A stretch of 64,000 nt of DNA from positions 4,154,001 through 4,218,000 of the forward strand of contig NZ_CP023202.1 of NCBI RefSeq assembly GCF_000220705.2, read 5' to 3'. Position numbers and translations under genes: made by a program. Numbering within the stretch: the first letter of the stretch is position 1; the number at the start of each line of letters is the position of its first letter. Below are positions 39,996-48,974 of the stretch, in pieces. The notes under the pieces are model-generated. The model had not been told where the DNA came from. It did no database searches and saw nothing but the letters and a program-made list of their open reading frames with translations. The DNA comes from Streptomyces xinghaiensis S187 (GTDB taxonomy: Bacteria > Actinomycetota > Actinomycetes > Streptomycetales > Streptomycetaceae).

Positions 39996-42089
39996 ATGAG
40001 TGAGTTGATCACCGAAGATCTGGTTGACCTCCAACTGTCCGCCGGCACCAGGGCCGCGGCCGCCCGGGCCCTCGCCGAGCGAATGGCCGCTGCCGGACGC
40101 GTCACCGACCTCGACGGTTTTCTCGCCGACGTCGCCGCCCGGGAGGAACAGATGCCGACCGGCCTGGAAGGCGGCATCGGCATACCCCACTGCCGCAGCG
40201 CCCATGTCACCGAGCCCACCCTGGCCTTCGGGCGCAGCGAGGCCGGTGTCGACTTCGGCGCGGCCGACGGGCCCGCCGACCTCGTCTTCCTCATCGCGGC
40301 CCCGGCCGGCGGCGACGCCGACCATCTGTCGATCCTCTCCACGCTGGCCCGGCGCCTCATGGACGACTCCTTCACGGGTGCGCTCCGCACGGCGGAGAAT
40401 CCGGCCGGGGCCGCGGCCCTGATCCGCGGTGACCAGCCGCCCCCGGACACCGCCACCGCTGGCGACGCGGAACCGTCCGACACTGAACCGGCCGCGGCAG
40501 GGCCGGGCCCGTCCGGTCCCGCGGCGGCGGGCACCACCCCGGACACGGATGCCGGCAAGGACGCCACTCGCACGGACAGGGAGGCCGCACCGGCCGCTCG
40601 CCCCTTCCGTATCGTCGCCGTCACCTCCTGCCCGACCGGCATCGCGCACACCTATATGGCGGCAGAGTCGCTCGAACAGGCAGGCAGAGAAGCCGGGGTG
40701 GAACTGGTGACGGAGACGCAGGGCTCCGCCGGGTTCCGCAGACTGGACCCGGCGGTGATCGCCGCCGCCGACGCCGTGATCTTCGCGCACGACGTGGAGG
40801 TCCGGGAGAAGGCCCGCTTCGCGGGGAAGCCGACCGTCGACACCGGCGTGAAGGCCGCCATCAACCGCCCCGCCCAACTCATCGCCGAGGCCCGGGCCAA
40901 GGCCCGGCGCGGTGAGACCACGGCCCCCGCCGGACCGGGTACGGCAGCCGCCGACGCCACCGGCGAGGACCAGGGGGAGGGGTTCGGCTCGCAGCTGCGC
41001 CGCTATCTCATGAGCGGTGTCAGCTACATGGTGCCGTTCGTCGCCGCCGGCGGACTCCTCATCGCCCTCTCCTTCGCGCTCGGTGGCTACGACATCACTG
41101 AGGCGAAGCCGGTCACCGAGCACTTCGTCTGGACGGAGGTGGCGAGCTGGGCCGCCCTGCTCCTCCAGATCGGCAGTGCCGCCTTCGGCTTCCTGGTGCC
41201 GGTGCTGGCCGGGTACATCGCCTATGGCATGGCCGACCGGCCGGGGCTCGTCCCCGGTTTCGTAGGCGGAGCCATCGCGGTCACCGTCGAGGCCGGCTTC
41301 CTCGGCGGTCTGGTCGCCGGTCTGCTCGCGGGCACGGTGGTCCGCGGCATCCAGCGGGCCCGGATCCCCGCGGCCCTGCGCGGGATCATGCCCGTGCTGG
41401 TGATTCCCCTGCTCGGGTCCGCGGCTGTCGGCTTCCTCATGTTCGTGGTGATCGGTGAGCCCGTTGCCGCGCTCCAGCGGGGGCTCACCGGGTGGCTCGG
41501 CGACCTCTCCGGCTCCAACGCCATCATCCTGGGAGCCGTCCTCGGCCTGATGATGTGCTTCGACCTCGGCGGACCGCTCAACAAGGTCGCGTACACCTTC
41601 GCCGTCGGCGGGCTCGCCGACGCCAACAGCGGGAGCCTCAAGGTCATGGCCGCGGTGATGGCGGCCGGCATGGTCCCGCCGCTGGCGATGGCGCTCGCCA
41701 CGGCCCTCCGGAGCAGGCTCTTCACCACCGCCGAACGGGAGAACGGCAAGGCGGCCTGGGTGCTGGGCGCTTCCTTCATCACGGAGGGCGCCATCCCGTT
41801 CGCCGCGGCGGACCCGCTGCGGGTGATCCCCTCCGTGATGGCGGGCGGCGCGCTCACCGGTGCGCTCTCGATGGCGTTCGGCGCCACCCTGCGGGCGCCG
41901 CACGGCGGTGTGTTCGTGGTCCCGCTGATCAGCGGACCCCTGCTCTACCTGGTGGCCATCGCCGCCGGTACGGCCCTCGCGACCGGGCTGGTGGTGCTCC
42001 TCAAGGAGATACGGGACCGGACGTCCGGCGCCCCGGAGCACACCGCGCCGGGCGGGACGGCACAGCAGGTCGAGGCCGCCACGGGCTGA
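39996..42089 (+). CDS. fruA: Fructose-specific PTS enzyme IIABC
   Basis: 697 residues. EIIA domain with phospho-His65 (LEGGIGIPHCRSAHVTEPTL); an alanine/proline-rich linker (about 145-200); EIIB with phospho-Cys212 (VAVTSCPTGIAHTYMAAESL); EIIC membrane domain from about 340 (MSGVSYMVPFVAAGGLLIAL, PGFVGGAIAVTVEAGFLGGL, CFDLGGPLNKVAYTFAVGGL, SFITEGAIPFAAADPLRVIP). It imports fructose as fructose-1-phosphate. ATG 39996 follows GGAG; ATG 39984 is an alternative. It is the third gene of the operon. Confidence 0.96.
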   Translation: MSELITEDLVDLQLSAGTRAAAARALAERMAAAGRVTDLDGFLADVAAREEQMPTGLEGGIGIPHCRSAHVTEPTLAFGRSEAGVDFGAADGPADLVFLIAAPAGGDADHLSILSTLARRLMDDSFTGALRTAENPAGAAALIRGDQPPPDTATAGDAEPSDTEPAAAGPGPSGPAAAGTTPDTDAGKDATRTDREAAPAARPFRIVAVTSCPTGIAHTYMAAESLEQAGREAGVELVTETQGSAGFRRLDPAVIAAADAVIFAHDVEVREKARFAGKPTVDTGVKAAINRPAQLIAEARAKARRGETTAPAGPGTAAADATGEDQGEGFGSQLRRYLMSGVSYMVPFVAAGGLLIALSFALGGYDITEAKPVTEHFVWTEVASWAALLLQIGSAAFGFLVPVLAGYIAYGMADRPGLVPGFVGGAIAVTVEAGFLGGLVAGLLAGTVVRGIQRARIPAALRGIMPVLVIPLLGSAAVGFLMFVVIGEPVAALQRGLTGWLGDLSGSNAIILGAVLGLMMCFDLGGPLNKVAYTFAVGGLADANSGSLKVMAAVMAAGMVPPLAMALATALRSRLFTTAERENGKAAWVLGASFITEGAIPFAAADPLRVIPSVMAGGALTGALSMAFGATLRAPHGGVFVVPLISGPLLYLVAIAAGTALATGLVVLLKEIRDRTSGAPEHTAPGGTAQQVEAATG

Positions 42090-42200
42090 GCGGAAGACCG
42101 CTGTGAGAAGGGCGGCGGGGAGCCCGTGCCGGACGGAGGAAGGACGGGCAGGACGGGGCGCGCGGGGCCTGCGGGAAGGGCGGAGCCGTACTCTGGACGG

Positions 42201-42383
42201 ATGAGCACCCCCGCACCCGGTCCCGCGCCCCGCGACCCGGCCGACTCCCTCGTCTTCGACGACCCGCTCGCCCAGCCGTCCGCCGACGACACCGACAGCG
42301 GCTGGGGCGAGCGGCCGGCGGGCGGAGACAGCGCCGCCGACCTCGCCCGGTTCCTGGACGAGAAGCCGCCGCACCACATCTGA
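42201..42383 (+). CDS. Small conserved hypothetical protein
   Basis: 60 residues, acidic, ending ADLARFLDEKPPHHI, a terminus I associate with small actinobacterial proteins of unknown role. SLVFDDPLAQPSADDTDSGW lies in the middle. ATG 42201 has GGACGG upstream; the longer ORF from 42126 is rejected as repetitive G/R-rich sequence. It follows fruA by 111 bp and converges with mscL. Confidence 0.6.
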   Translation: MSTPAPGPAPRDPADSLVFDDPLAQPSADDTDSGWGERPAGGDSAADLARFLDEKPPHHI

Positions 42384-42445
42384 GACCCTCGCCGGCCCCA
42401 CCCGCTCCGCCGTTACGGAGCTGATGCCGCGCCCGCGGACGCCCG

Positions 42446-42931
42446 CTACTTCGGGCCGGGAACCCGCGGACTCGGGCCGCCCCGCTGAGCGACCAGCTCG
42501 TCGCGGATCTCCCGCAGCAGCACGATCTCGACGGCCTCCGCCTCGGCCTGCCGCTCCTCCGCGACCTTCTGCCGGGCCGCCTTCCGGGCGAGGAACTTCG
42601 CCATCGGCAGCACCATGAGGAAGTAGACGACCGCCGCGGTGATCAGGAAGCTCAGCGTGGCGCTGAGCACGGAGCCCCACATGATCGGGATGCCCCGGAC
42701 GATCTCCCCCGCCTGGTTGGTCTCGCAGGGCCCGTCGAGGCAGGAGCGGTACCGGTCGAGATCCTTCGTGCCGAAGGCTCCCACCACGGGATTGATGAGC
42801 CCCTTCACCACCGAGTTGACCACGTTGGTGAACGCGGTGCCGATGACGACCGCGACCGCCAGGTCGATGACGTTCCCGCGCATGAGGAAGGCCTTGAAGC
42901 CCTCCCACACATTCTGCTTGTCCTCGCTCAA
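42446..42931 (-). CDS. mscL: Large-conductance mechanosensitive channel MscL
   Basis: 161 residues. VWEGFKAFLMRGNVIDLAVA, then VVIGTAFTNVVNSVVKGLIN and PVVGAF form TM1 and the gate. MWGSVLSATLSFLITAAVVY and FLMVLPMAKFLARKA form TM2. The periplasmic loop has a Cys pair (CLDGPCETN) not usual in E. coli MscL. The C-terminal helix is longer and charged. The start is a TTG (42929-42931) behind AGGGAAAG. It releases solutes under hypo-osmotic shock. Confidence 0.95.
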   Translation of the reverse strand: MSEDKQNVWEGFKAFLMRGNVIDLAVAVVIGTAFTNVVNSVVKGLINPVVGAFGTKDLDRYRSCLDGPCETNQAGEIVRGIPIMWGSVLSATLSFLITAAVVYFLMVLPMAKFLARKAARQKVAEERQAEAEAVEIVLLREIRDELVAQRGGPSPRVPGPK

Positions 42932-43027
42932 GGAGGGTCTTTCCCTTCGATGAATCGGAACCAGGTGGTCCGGGCCGATGCGACGGCCATCGTGGACGGG
43001 GCGGGGACATGCTGTCCAGCCGGGAGT

Positions 43028-43717
43028 TCATCGCTCGGTGAGCGTGCCGAGGGCGGGCACCGAGAGCGCCGCCGCCAGCGCCACGGCGGCCGGCCAGCCG
43101 CGCCGAACGGTGCTCCGCGTCCACCACCGCCCACCGCCGAGCCGCAGCGGCCCGAACTGGGGCACCTGCCGGGGCGGGAGGACCGGCCGCGGGGGACCGA
43201 CCGGCACCGTGCCGCTCCACTCCCGTCCGGCGGGGTTCCACCCCCGCCCCTGCCCTTCCCCGAGCTCCTGCCCGGGCCCGGAAAGGGCCGGGCTGCCCGC
43301 ACGCCCGCTTCCGGCCGCGCCCCCGCCCCCGTCCGCCCGGACACCGCCGCACCGGAGAGCGCCACCGGCCACGTCGGTCGCGACAGCCCCGCCCGCCCGC
43401 GAGGCTCCGGCCGGGCGACGGGGCCGGGCAGCCGGCCGGGCATCGGGGTACGGGTCCACGCGGCACGGATCTCCCGCGCGCGGGTCCTCCGGATACGGAC
43501 TTCCCGGGTACGGATCTCCGGGACGACGGGCCCCGGGCCGGTGGTGCGGCCCCGGCCACGGGGGCAGCAGCCCCTGGTCCGGGCCTCCGGGCGGCGCGAC
43601 GGGCTGCCTCGCGACGGGCTGCCCGGTGATGGGCTGCCCGAGAATGGAGGCGCGCTGGGACAGGGGAAGAGCCCCGGACAGGACGAGGTGTTCGGGGCTA
43701 CCGGTGTTCGCGGACAT
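43028..43717 (-). CDS. Proline-rich hypothetical protein with C-terminal hydrophobic helix
   Basis: 229 residues from ATG 43717 (GTG 43729 is possible). A short ordinary N-terminus (MSANTGSPEHLVLSGALPLS) leads into a long P/G/R-rich stretch and ends in a hydrophobic segment GWPAAVALAAALSVPALGTL four residues before the stop. In related genomes this spot often holds a SAF-domain protein with a similar basic-TM start, so it might be a truncated or frameshifted form; I cannot confirm that. Codon use is weakly coding. Confidence 0.4.
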   Translation of the reverse strand: MSANTGSPEHLVLSGALPLSQRASILGQPITGQPVARQPVAPPGGPDQGLLPPWPGPHHRPGARRPGDPYPGSPYPEDPRAGDPCRVDPYPDARPAARPRRPAGASRAGGAVATDVAGGALRCGGVRADGGGGAAGSGRAGSPALSGPGQELGEGQGRGWNPAGREWSGTVPVGPPRPVLPPRQVPQFGPLRLGGGRWWTRSTVRRGWPAAVALAAALSVPALGTLTER

Positions 43718-43798
43718 GAGGGTCACCACCTGCGGTGAAGAGGGCCGGATGCGTTTCCGCCCTCACGATGCCCCCGTTTCTCCCGCGCCGCCGGAGCC

Positions 43799-43825
43799 TG
43801 TGGACAACCGACGGGTTGTGGACAA
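43799..43825. promoter_or_regulatory. Two DnaA boxes
   Basis: TGTGGACAA occurs at 43799-43807 and again at 43817-43825, same orientation, 18 bp apart. It is the complement of TTGTCCACA, the Streptomyces DnaA-box consensus. The boxes are in the non-coding stretch 43718-43998, upstream of the proline-rich gene. Confidence 0.75.
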
Positions 43826-43998
43826 CCCGCTCACCCACAGGCACCCCACCAGTCGCTGAGGCACAGCTACCGCTCCTGCCGGGGCCCGAGGACGGGCCCC
43901 GGCAGGAGCAAGAGCCGCGTGTCGTCCGCCCAGAGCCCTCCGCAGCCTCCGGAGCCCCCTGCGGAGGCCCGGACGCGGGGCCCGTGAGCCCCGCGCCG

Positions 43999-44868
43999 TC
44001 AGGGCAGCGTGATCCCCGTGTCCAGGCCGCTCAGCGCCGTCGTGCACAGGCAGTCCCGCGCCCCGGTCTCCGGCAGGGCCTCGACGGCGTCGAAGATCAG
44101 CGGCCGCAGCCGCCCGATGTTCTTGGCGAACACCGCCATGACCTCCGTGTGGGAGACGCCCTCCCCCGTCTCGGCACCCGCGTCCAGGTCGGTGACGAGG
44201 GCGATCGACGTGTAGCAGAGGCCCAGTTCACGGGCGAGTACGGTCTCCGGGTGGCCGGTCATGCCGACCACGGACCACCCCTGCGCCGCATGCCAGCGCG
44301 ATTCGGCGCGGGTGGAGAAGCGGGGCCCCTCGACGACCACGAGCGTTCCGCCGTCGACCGGCTCCCAGTCGCGCCCGCGCGCCGCCGCGAGGGCCGCCTT
44401 CCGCCCGGCCGGGCAGTAGGGGTCGGCGAAGGTGACGTGGACGACGTTGGGCACCGAGCCGTCCGGCAGGGCCTCGCCGTCGAAGTACGTCTGGATCCGG
44501 GACTTCGTCCGGTCCACGAGCTGGTCCGGTACGAGGAGCGTGCCGGGGCCGTACTCTTCGCGCAGTCCGCCCACCGCGCACGGCGCCAGTACCTGGCGGA
44601 CACCCGCCGAGCGCAGGGCCCAGAGATTCGCCCGGTAGTTGATGCGGTGCGGCGGCAGATGGTGCTTGCGCCCGTGCCGGGGGAGGAAGGCCACGCTCCG
44701 GCCGGCTATCTCGCCGAGGAACAGGGAGTCGCTGGGGGCTCCGTAGGGGGTGTCGACGGTGATCTCGGTCACGTCGTCGAGGAGGGAGTAGAAACCCGAC
44801 CCGCCGATGACGCCGATCTCCGCCAGGGGTCCGGTCCTGTCCGCGTGTGTGCTGCTGGTCTCGGCCAT
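43999..44868 (-). CDS. mtnP: S-methyl-5'-thioadenosine phosphorylase
   Basis: 289 residues. IGVIGGSGFYSLLDDVTEIT, FLPRHGRKHHLPPHRINYRA, APCAVGGLREEYGPGTLLVP and VVEGPRFSTRAESRWHAAQG, GMTGHPETVLARELGLCYTS are diagnostic of MTA/purine nucleoside phosphorylase family 2. It cleaves methylthioadenosine to adenine and methylthioribose-1-phosphate in methionine salvage. ATG 44868 fits the family. It has no visible operon partner in the window. Confidence 0.95.
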   Translation of the reverse strand: MAETSSTHADRTGPLAEIGVIGGSGFYSLLDDVTEITVDTPYGAPSDSLFLGEIAGRSVAFLPRHGRKHHLPPHRINYRANLWALRSAGVRQVLAPCAVGGLREEYGPGTLLVPDQLVDRTKSRIQTYFDGEALPDGSVPNVVHVTFADPYCPAGRKAALAAARGRDWEPVDGGTLVVVEGPRFSTRAESRWHAAQGWSVVGMTGHPETVLARELGLCYTSIALVTDLDAGAETGEGVSHTEVMAVFAKNIGRLRPLIFDAVEALPETGARDCLCTTALSGLDTGITLP

Positions 44869-45016
44869 GCCCGTTACCTTAAGGCCGCGCGGCGGCGCCG
44901 GTTCCGCCGTCCTTCACGAAGGGGCGGTGACCGGCGTGCACACGGGCGGAACGCGGCGGAAGCCGGGCGGGCGCCGGCCGGGCTCGGAGCAGACCCGTAC
45001 GGACGCCGAGCGGGCC

Positions 45017-45367
45017 TCAGGCGGCCGACGAGCCGGCGGAACCGCCGGACGACGACGCCGCGGAGGACGACGTGGAACCGGACGAGCCGGAGCCGGGGGA
45101 CGAGCCGGAGCCCGAACCCGATCCCGTGGACGACGAGCCGCTGTCGCTCTTCGCCTTCGACGAGGAGGAGGTACTGCTGGACGACGACGCGCCCCGGCTG
45201 TCGGTCCGGTAGAAACCGGAGCCCTTGAAGACGACACCGACCGCGGAGAACACCTTGCGCAGGCGCCCCTCGCACGCGGGGCACTCGGTGAGCGCCTCGT
45301 CGGTGAACTTCTGCACCGCTTCGAGGCCCTCGCCGCATTCGGTGCACTGGTACTGGTAGGTCGGCAC
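45017..45367 (-). CDS. FmdB-family zinc-ribbon protein
   Basis: 116 residues. The zinc ribbon is MPTYQYQCTECGEGLEAVQK plus LTECPACEGRLRKVFSAVGV (CxxC...CxxC), followed by VFKGSGFYRTDSR. The C-terminal 55 residues are almost only S, G, A and T. FmdB-type proteins have no settled function. GTG 45367 follows AGGAGGAG. Confidence 0.92.
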   Translation of the reverse strand: MPTYQYQCTECGEGLEAVQKFTDEALTECPACEGRLRKVFSAVGVVFKGSGFYRTDSRGASSSSSTSSSSKAKSDSGSSSTGSGSGSGSSPGSGSSGSTSSSAASSSGGSAGSSAA

Positions 45368-45433
45368 TTGCTCCTCCTGGCACTCTCACTCATTGAGTGC
45401 TAACGACGCTCCATCTTGCAGCATTCCGTGGTC

Positions 45434-46855
45434 TCAGTCCACCGGAGCCGCCCGACGGTGATCCACCCCACGTGCCACCACCCGCCCCGGCAGGGCCGGT
45501 TCGAGCCGGGTCCGCAGGGCCACCGCCACCAGCAGGGCGAGCCCCGTGCCGGCCAGCGGCACGGTGAATCCCGCCTGCGCACCGAAGCCGTCGGCCAGCC
45601 GCCCGGACGCCGTGGCCGCCAGGGCCTGCCCCAGGGCCACCGCTCCGGTCAGCCAGGTGAACGCCTCCGTCCGCGCGGTCGCCGGAACGATGGACTCCAC
45701 CAGGGTGTAGCCGGTGACCAGAGCCGGGGCGATGCACAGCCCGACCAGCAGCCCGAGCGCCCCCACGGCGACGGCCGAGTCCACCGCCCACAGCGGTGAC
45801 GTCGCGAGCGCCAGCGCCGTGTACGCGATCAGGAGCCGCCGGTGCGCCGGCCGGCGCCAGGCGACGGCACCGGAGACGGCGCCCGCGAGCATGTTGCCTC
45901 CCGCGAAGACGCCGTACAGCGCTCCGTTGAGACCGGGGTGGCCGATCTCCTCCGTGAAGGCCGTGAGCGAGACCTGCATGCCTCCGAACACGGATCCGAT
46001 CCCGAGGAACAGCACCGCCAGCACCCGGACACCCGGCACCGACAGGGCGGAGGCGGGACGGGCCGCACGCCGCTCCGAACGGACCGCCGGTCCGGCGGCA
46101 CCACGGCTGAACCCGGCCGCGTGCCGCACGGAAGGCTGAGTACGCCGCTGCGCCGCGAAGAGCAGGCCGCCCAGGAACGTCAAGGTGCCCTCGGCGGCCA
46201 GACCGGCGGCCGGGTGGACACCGATGCACAGCGCTGTGGCCAGCACCGGACCGATGACGAAGGTCAGCTCGTCCGTCACGGATTCGAACGCGGCAGCCGT
46301 CGCCAGCAGCGGCGAGGGCCCCCCGCGCCCGCCGCCGGGCCCGCCGTGCGCGGTATCCGAAGTATCCGAAGTATCCGAGGCGCCCGAAGCATCGGAAGCG
46401 CCCGAGCCGCCCGTGTCACCGCTGAGCAGCGCGGCCCACCGGGCCCGCACCATCGGGCTCACCTGGGGCACCGAGGCACCCGCCGGGACGGCGGACGCGA
46501 ACAGCGCCCACAGGGGTGCGTCCAGCAGCGCGAGAGCCGTCAGGAGGGCCACCGCGGCGGTGTGGAGCAGCACGCCCGGGACGAGCACCGCGGCCTGGCC
46601 CCAGCGGTCGGCGAGCCTGCCGCTCTGCGGCGCGAACAGGGCCATGGAGACGCCGGTGGCCGCCGCTACCGCGCCCGCCGTGCCGTAGGACCCGGTCGTG
46701 TGTTCCACCAGCAGCACGATGCTCAGCGTCAGCATCGCGAACGGCTGCCGCGCCGCGAAGCCGGGGAGCAGGAACGTCCATGCCCCGGGAGTGCGCAGCA
46801 GCGATCCGTAACCGGGACGGCGCCCGCCGGAGCTCTTGGTGACCGTGGCTGCCAC
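45434..46855 (-). CDS. MFS transporter
   Basis: 473 residues with about twelve helices: TFLLPGFAARQPFAMLTLSI, GAVAAATGVSMALFAPQSGR (then LADRWG, motif A), AAFESVTDELTFVIGPVLAT and LGLLVGLCIAPALVTGYTLV. It belongs to the group without a clear drug signature. A Ser/Asp/Thr stretch (SDTSDTSDT) encoded by 9-bp repeats at 46351-46380 lies in the central loop. GTG 46855 is chosen; upstream extensions are not family-like. Confidence 0.88.
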   Translation of the reverse strand: MAATVTKSSGGRRPGYGSLLRTPGAWTFLLPGFAARQPFAMLTLSIVLLVEHTTGSYGTAGAVAAATGVSMALFAPQSGRLADRWGQAAVLVPGVLLHTAAVALLTALALLDAPLWALFASAVPAGASVPQVSPMVRARWAALLSGDTGGSGASDASGASDTSDTSDTAHGGPGGGRGGPSPLLATAAAFESVTDELTFVIGPVLATALCIGVHPAAGLAAEGTLTFLGGLLFAAQRRTQPSVRHAAGFSRGAAGPAVRSERRAARPASALSVPGVRVLAVLFLGIGSVFGGMQVSLTAFTEEIGHPGLNGALYGVFAGGNMLAGAVSGAVAWRRPAHRRLLIAYTALALATSPLWAVDSAVAVGALGLLVGLCIAPALVTGYTLVESIVPATARTEAFTWLTGAVALGQALAATASGRLADGFGAQAGFTVPLAGTGLALLVAVALRTRLEPALPGRVVARGVDHRRAAPVD

Positions 46856-47280
46856 GGCCGTACCTTTCTGCCGCCTGGTAGCGCACCGCGGCTCGGGGGC
46901 CGCCGTGTGCGCCGAGAGCTGTCCTCTCGCGCAGCACCGGGGTAGATACCGGGTCCGCACCCCAGGAGGACAGGGATGTCAGGGGACCGAGGCCGCCGTA
47001 CGGTCGCGCCAGCTCTGCGTCAGGCAGGGTGGTGTGTCGGTTGCCCGGTCATCGTACAAGGCGGCCGCCGGGTGCGCCGGACGTCAGTACGAGGGGAAGG
47101 GCCGCCACCGGTGCGGACCAGGAGGGAAGGGGCCGGCCACCGGTACGGACAAGGGCGCGCGAGCCCGGACACGGCAGCCCGAGCACGGCAGCCCGAGCAC
47201 GGCGGCACGGATGCGGCAACGCGACCACGGAGAGCGCGCACGGCCTCGAACCGCGGCCCGCCCCGGCCGCCCAGCCCCGC
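46856..47280. other. Intergenic region with short tandem repeats
   Basis: No credible ORF. ACGGCAGCCCGAGC-type 14-bp units recur around 47165-47205. Promoter elements for the MFS gene should lie near 46860-46960. Confidence 0.5.
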
Positions 47281-48744
47281 TCAGCCCGTACCCGTCCCCA
47301 GCCATCCCGCGAGCTTGCCGCCCCGGGCCACCGCCCGCAGCCGCTTCTCCGCGGTGTCCCGCACCGGGTCGGTGGCGACGACCAGGAGCTCGTCCCCGCG
47401 GCGCAGCACGGTCGTCGGGTCCGGGACGAAGCTCTCGCCGTCCCGGACGACGAGGGTGACCGCCGCCCCCGGCGGCAGCCGCAGCTCGCCGACCTCCACG
47501 CCGTGCATCCGGGAGTGCTCGGCGACCGTGGTCGACAGCAGATGCCCGCGCAGCCGCTCCAGCGGGGCCGACTCGATGCCGAGGTCCGCCGCCGCCTCGG
47601 GGTCCCGGAGCCGCAGCCACCGGGCGACCCAGGGGAGTGTCGGGCCCTGGAGCAGGGTGTAGACGATCACCAGCAGGAAGACGATGTTGAACAGCCGTCC
47701 GCTTCCGCGTACCCCGGCCACCATCGGGATGGTGGCGAAGACGATCGGCACCGCGCCGCGCAGTCCGGCCCAGGAGAGCAGGGCCTGTTCCCGCCACGGC
47801 ATCCGGAACGGCAGGCAGCTGAGGAGGACGGACAGTGGCCGGGCGACCAGGGTCAGCACCAGCCCGACGACCACCGCGGGCCAGATGTCGTCCACCAGTT
47901 CGTGCGGGGTGACCAGCAGGCCGAGCAGGATGAACATGCCGATCTGGGCCAGCCACCCGAGCCCGTCCGCGAAACCGCGGGTCGCCGGCGCGTGCGGCAG
48001 TCTCGCGTTGCCGAGGACCAGCGAGGCGAGATAGACGGCGAGGAAGCCGCTGCCGTGCGCCAGGGCGCCGGCCGCGTAGGCGGTGACGGCGATCGCCATC
48101 ACGGCGATCGGGTAGAGGCCGGAGGCGGGCAGGGCGACGTGCCGCAGGGCGAGCGCGCCAAGCCAGCCGACCGCCAGGCCGATGGCCGCGCCGATGGCCA
48201 GTTCGAGGAGGATCTTCCCGATCAGCAGGTACCAGGCGTCGATCGGGCCGGTGGTGGCGAAGGCGACGACCAGGATGACCACGGGCGCGTCGTTGAAGCC
48301 GGACTCCGCCTCCAGCGCGCCGGTCAGCCGGGACGGCAGCGGCACTCTGCGCAGGACGGAGAAGACGGCCGCCGCGTCGGTGGAGGACACCACCGCGCCG
48401 ATGATGAGCGACTGCCGCCAGTCCAGGCCGACGAGGTAGTGCGCACCGGCGGCGGTGATCCCCACGCTGGCGGCGACGCCGATGGTGGAGAGCGCGGCGC
48501 CCACCGGCAGCGCCGGTCTGATCTCGTGCCACGCGGTCCCGAGACCGCCCTCCGCGAGGATCACGACCAGGGCGGCATAGCCGATCACCTGGGTCAGTTC
48601 GGGATCGCTGAAGTCGATCCCGATCCCGTCGGTGCCGATCGCGACGCCGATGCCGAGGTAGACGAGCAGGCTGGGAAGCCCGGACCGCGAGGAGACCCGT
48701 ACCGCCGCCACCGCGACGAGCAGCAGGACGGAACCGAGCAGCAT
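47281..48744 (-). CDS. CPA1/CPA2-type potassium/proton antiporter with TrkA-C domain
   Basis: 487 residues. The membrane domain has VYLGIGVAIGTDGIGIDFSD, VVSSTDAAAVFSVLRRVPLP (ST-D-AAA), ALEAESGFNDAPVVILVVAF (the ND motif for cation binding) and LSWAGLRGAVPIVFATIPMV. A C-terminal TrkA-C domain (GVEVGELRLPPGAAVTLVVR, LRRGDELLVVATDPV) probably senses nucleotide or cation. It resembles NhaP2/CvrA. ATG 48744 is given. Homologues begin with a segment like TIHQLNEL, which here is preceded by CTG (48769-48771) with GAAGGG upstream, so the true start may be that CTG. Confidence 0.9.
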   Translation of the reverse strand: MLLGSVLLLVAVAAVRVSSRSGLPSLLVYLGIGVAIGTDGIGIDFSDPELTQVIGYAALVVILAEGGLGTAWHEIRPALPVGAALSTIGVAASVGITAAGAHYLVGLDWRQSLIIGAVVSSTDAAAVFSVLRRVPLPSRLTGALEAESGFNDAPVVILVVAFATTGPIDAWYLLIGKILLELAIGAAIGLAVGWLGALALRHVALPASGLYPIAVMAIAVTAYAAGALAHGSGFLAVYLASLVLGNARLPHAPATRGFADGLGWLAQIGMFILLGLLVTPHELVDDIWPAVVVGLVLTLVARPLSVLLSCLPFRMPWREQALLSWAGLRGAVPIVFATIPMVAGVRGSGRLFNIVFLLVIVYTLLQGPTLPWVARWLRLRDPEAAADLGIESAPLERLRGHLLSTTVAEHSRMHGVEVGELRLPPGAAVTLVVRDGESFVPDPTTVLRRGDELLVVATDPVRDTAEKRLRAVARGGKLAGWLGTGTG

Positions 48745-48974
48745 GAGTTCATTCAGCTGATGGATAGTCAGGGGCCTGGACCCTTCCGTGATGTATCGGA
48801 CGGTTTGTCCCGTGCGGGCGACCGGAACTTCATTGCCTTACCTAATATTTTACGGGTTCTTGACGCCGCCGTGAGCCGTACCGCCGGACTTGACTCCGTG
48901 TAGGGGCGACCGCGTGCCTGCGCCTACAGTTGCTCCAGCACTCCCAGGACCACCCTGCCCCGCGAAGGACAGCG

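Noticed and set aside
42928..43443. A minus-strand ORF of 171 residues overlapping the mscL start
   Set aside because: R/G/P-rich with no domain, and it overlaps both mscL and the proline-rich gene.
38658..43559. A 1633-residue minus-strand ORF across fruR, fruK, fruA and mscL
   Set aside because: It opposes four well-identified genes and has low-complexity R/G/P composition with no known domain.
47029..48903. A 624-residue plus-strand ORF antisense to the antiporter
   Set aside because: It is charged, H/D/Q/R-rich antisense of a membrane protein with clear antiporter motifs.
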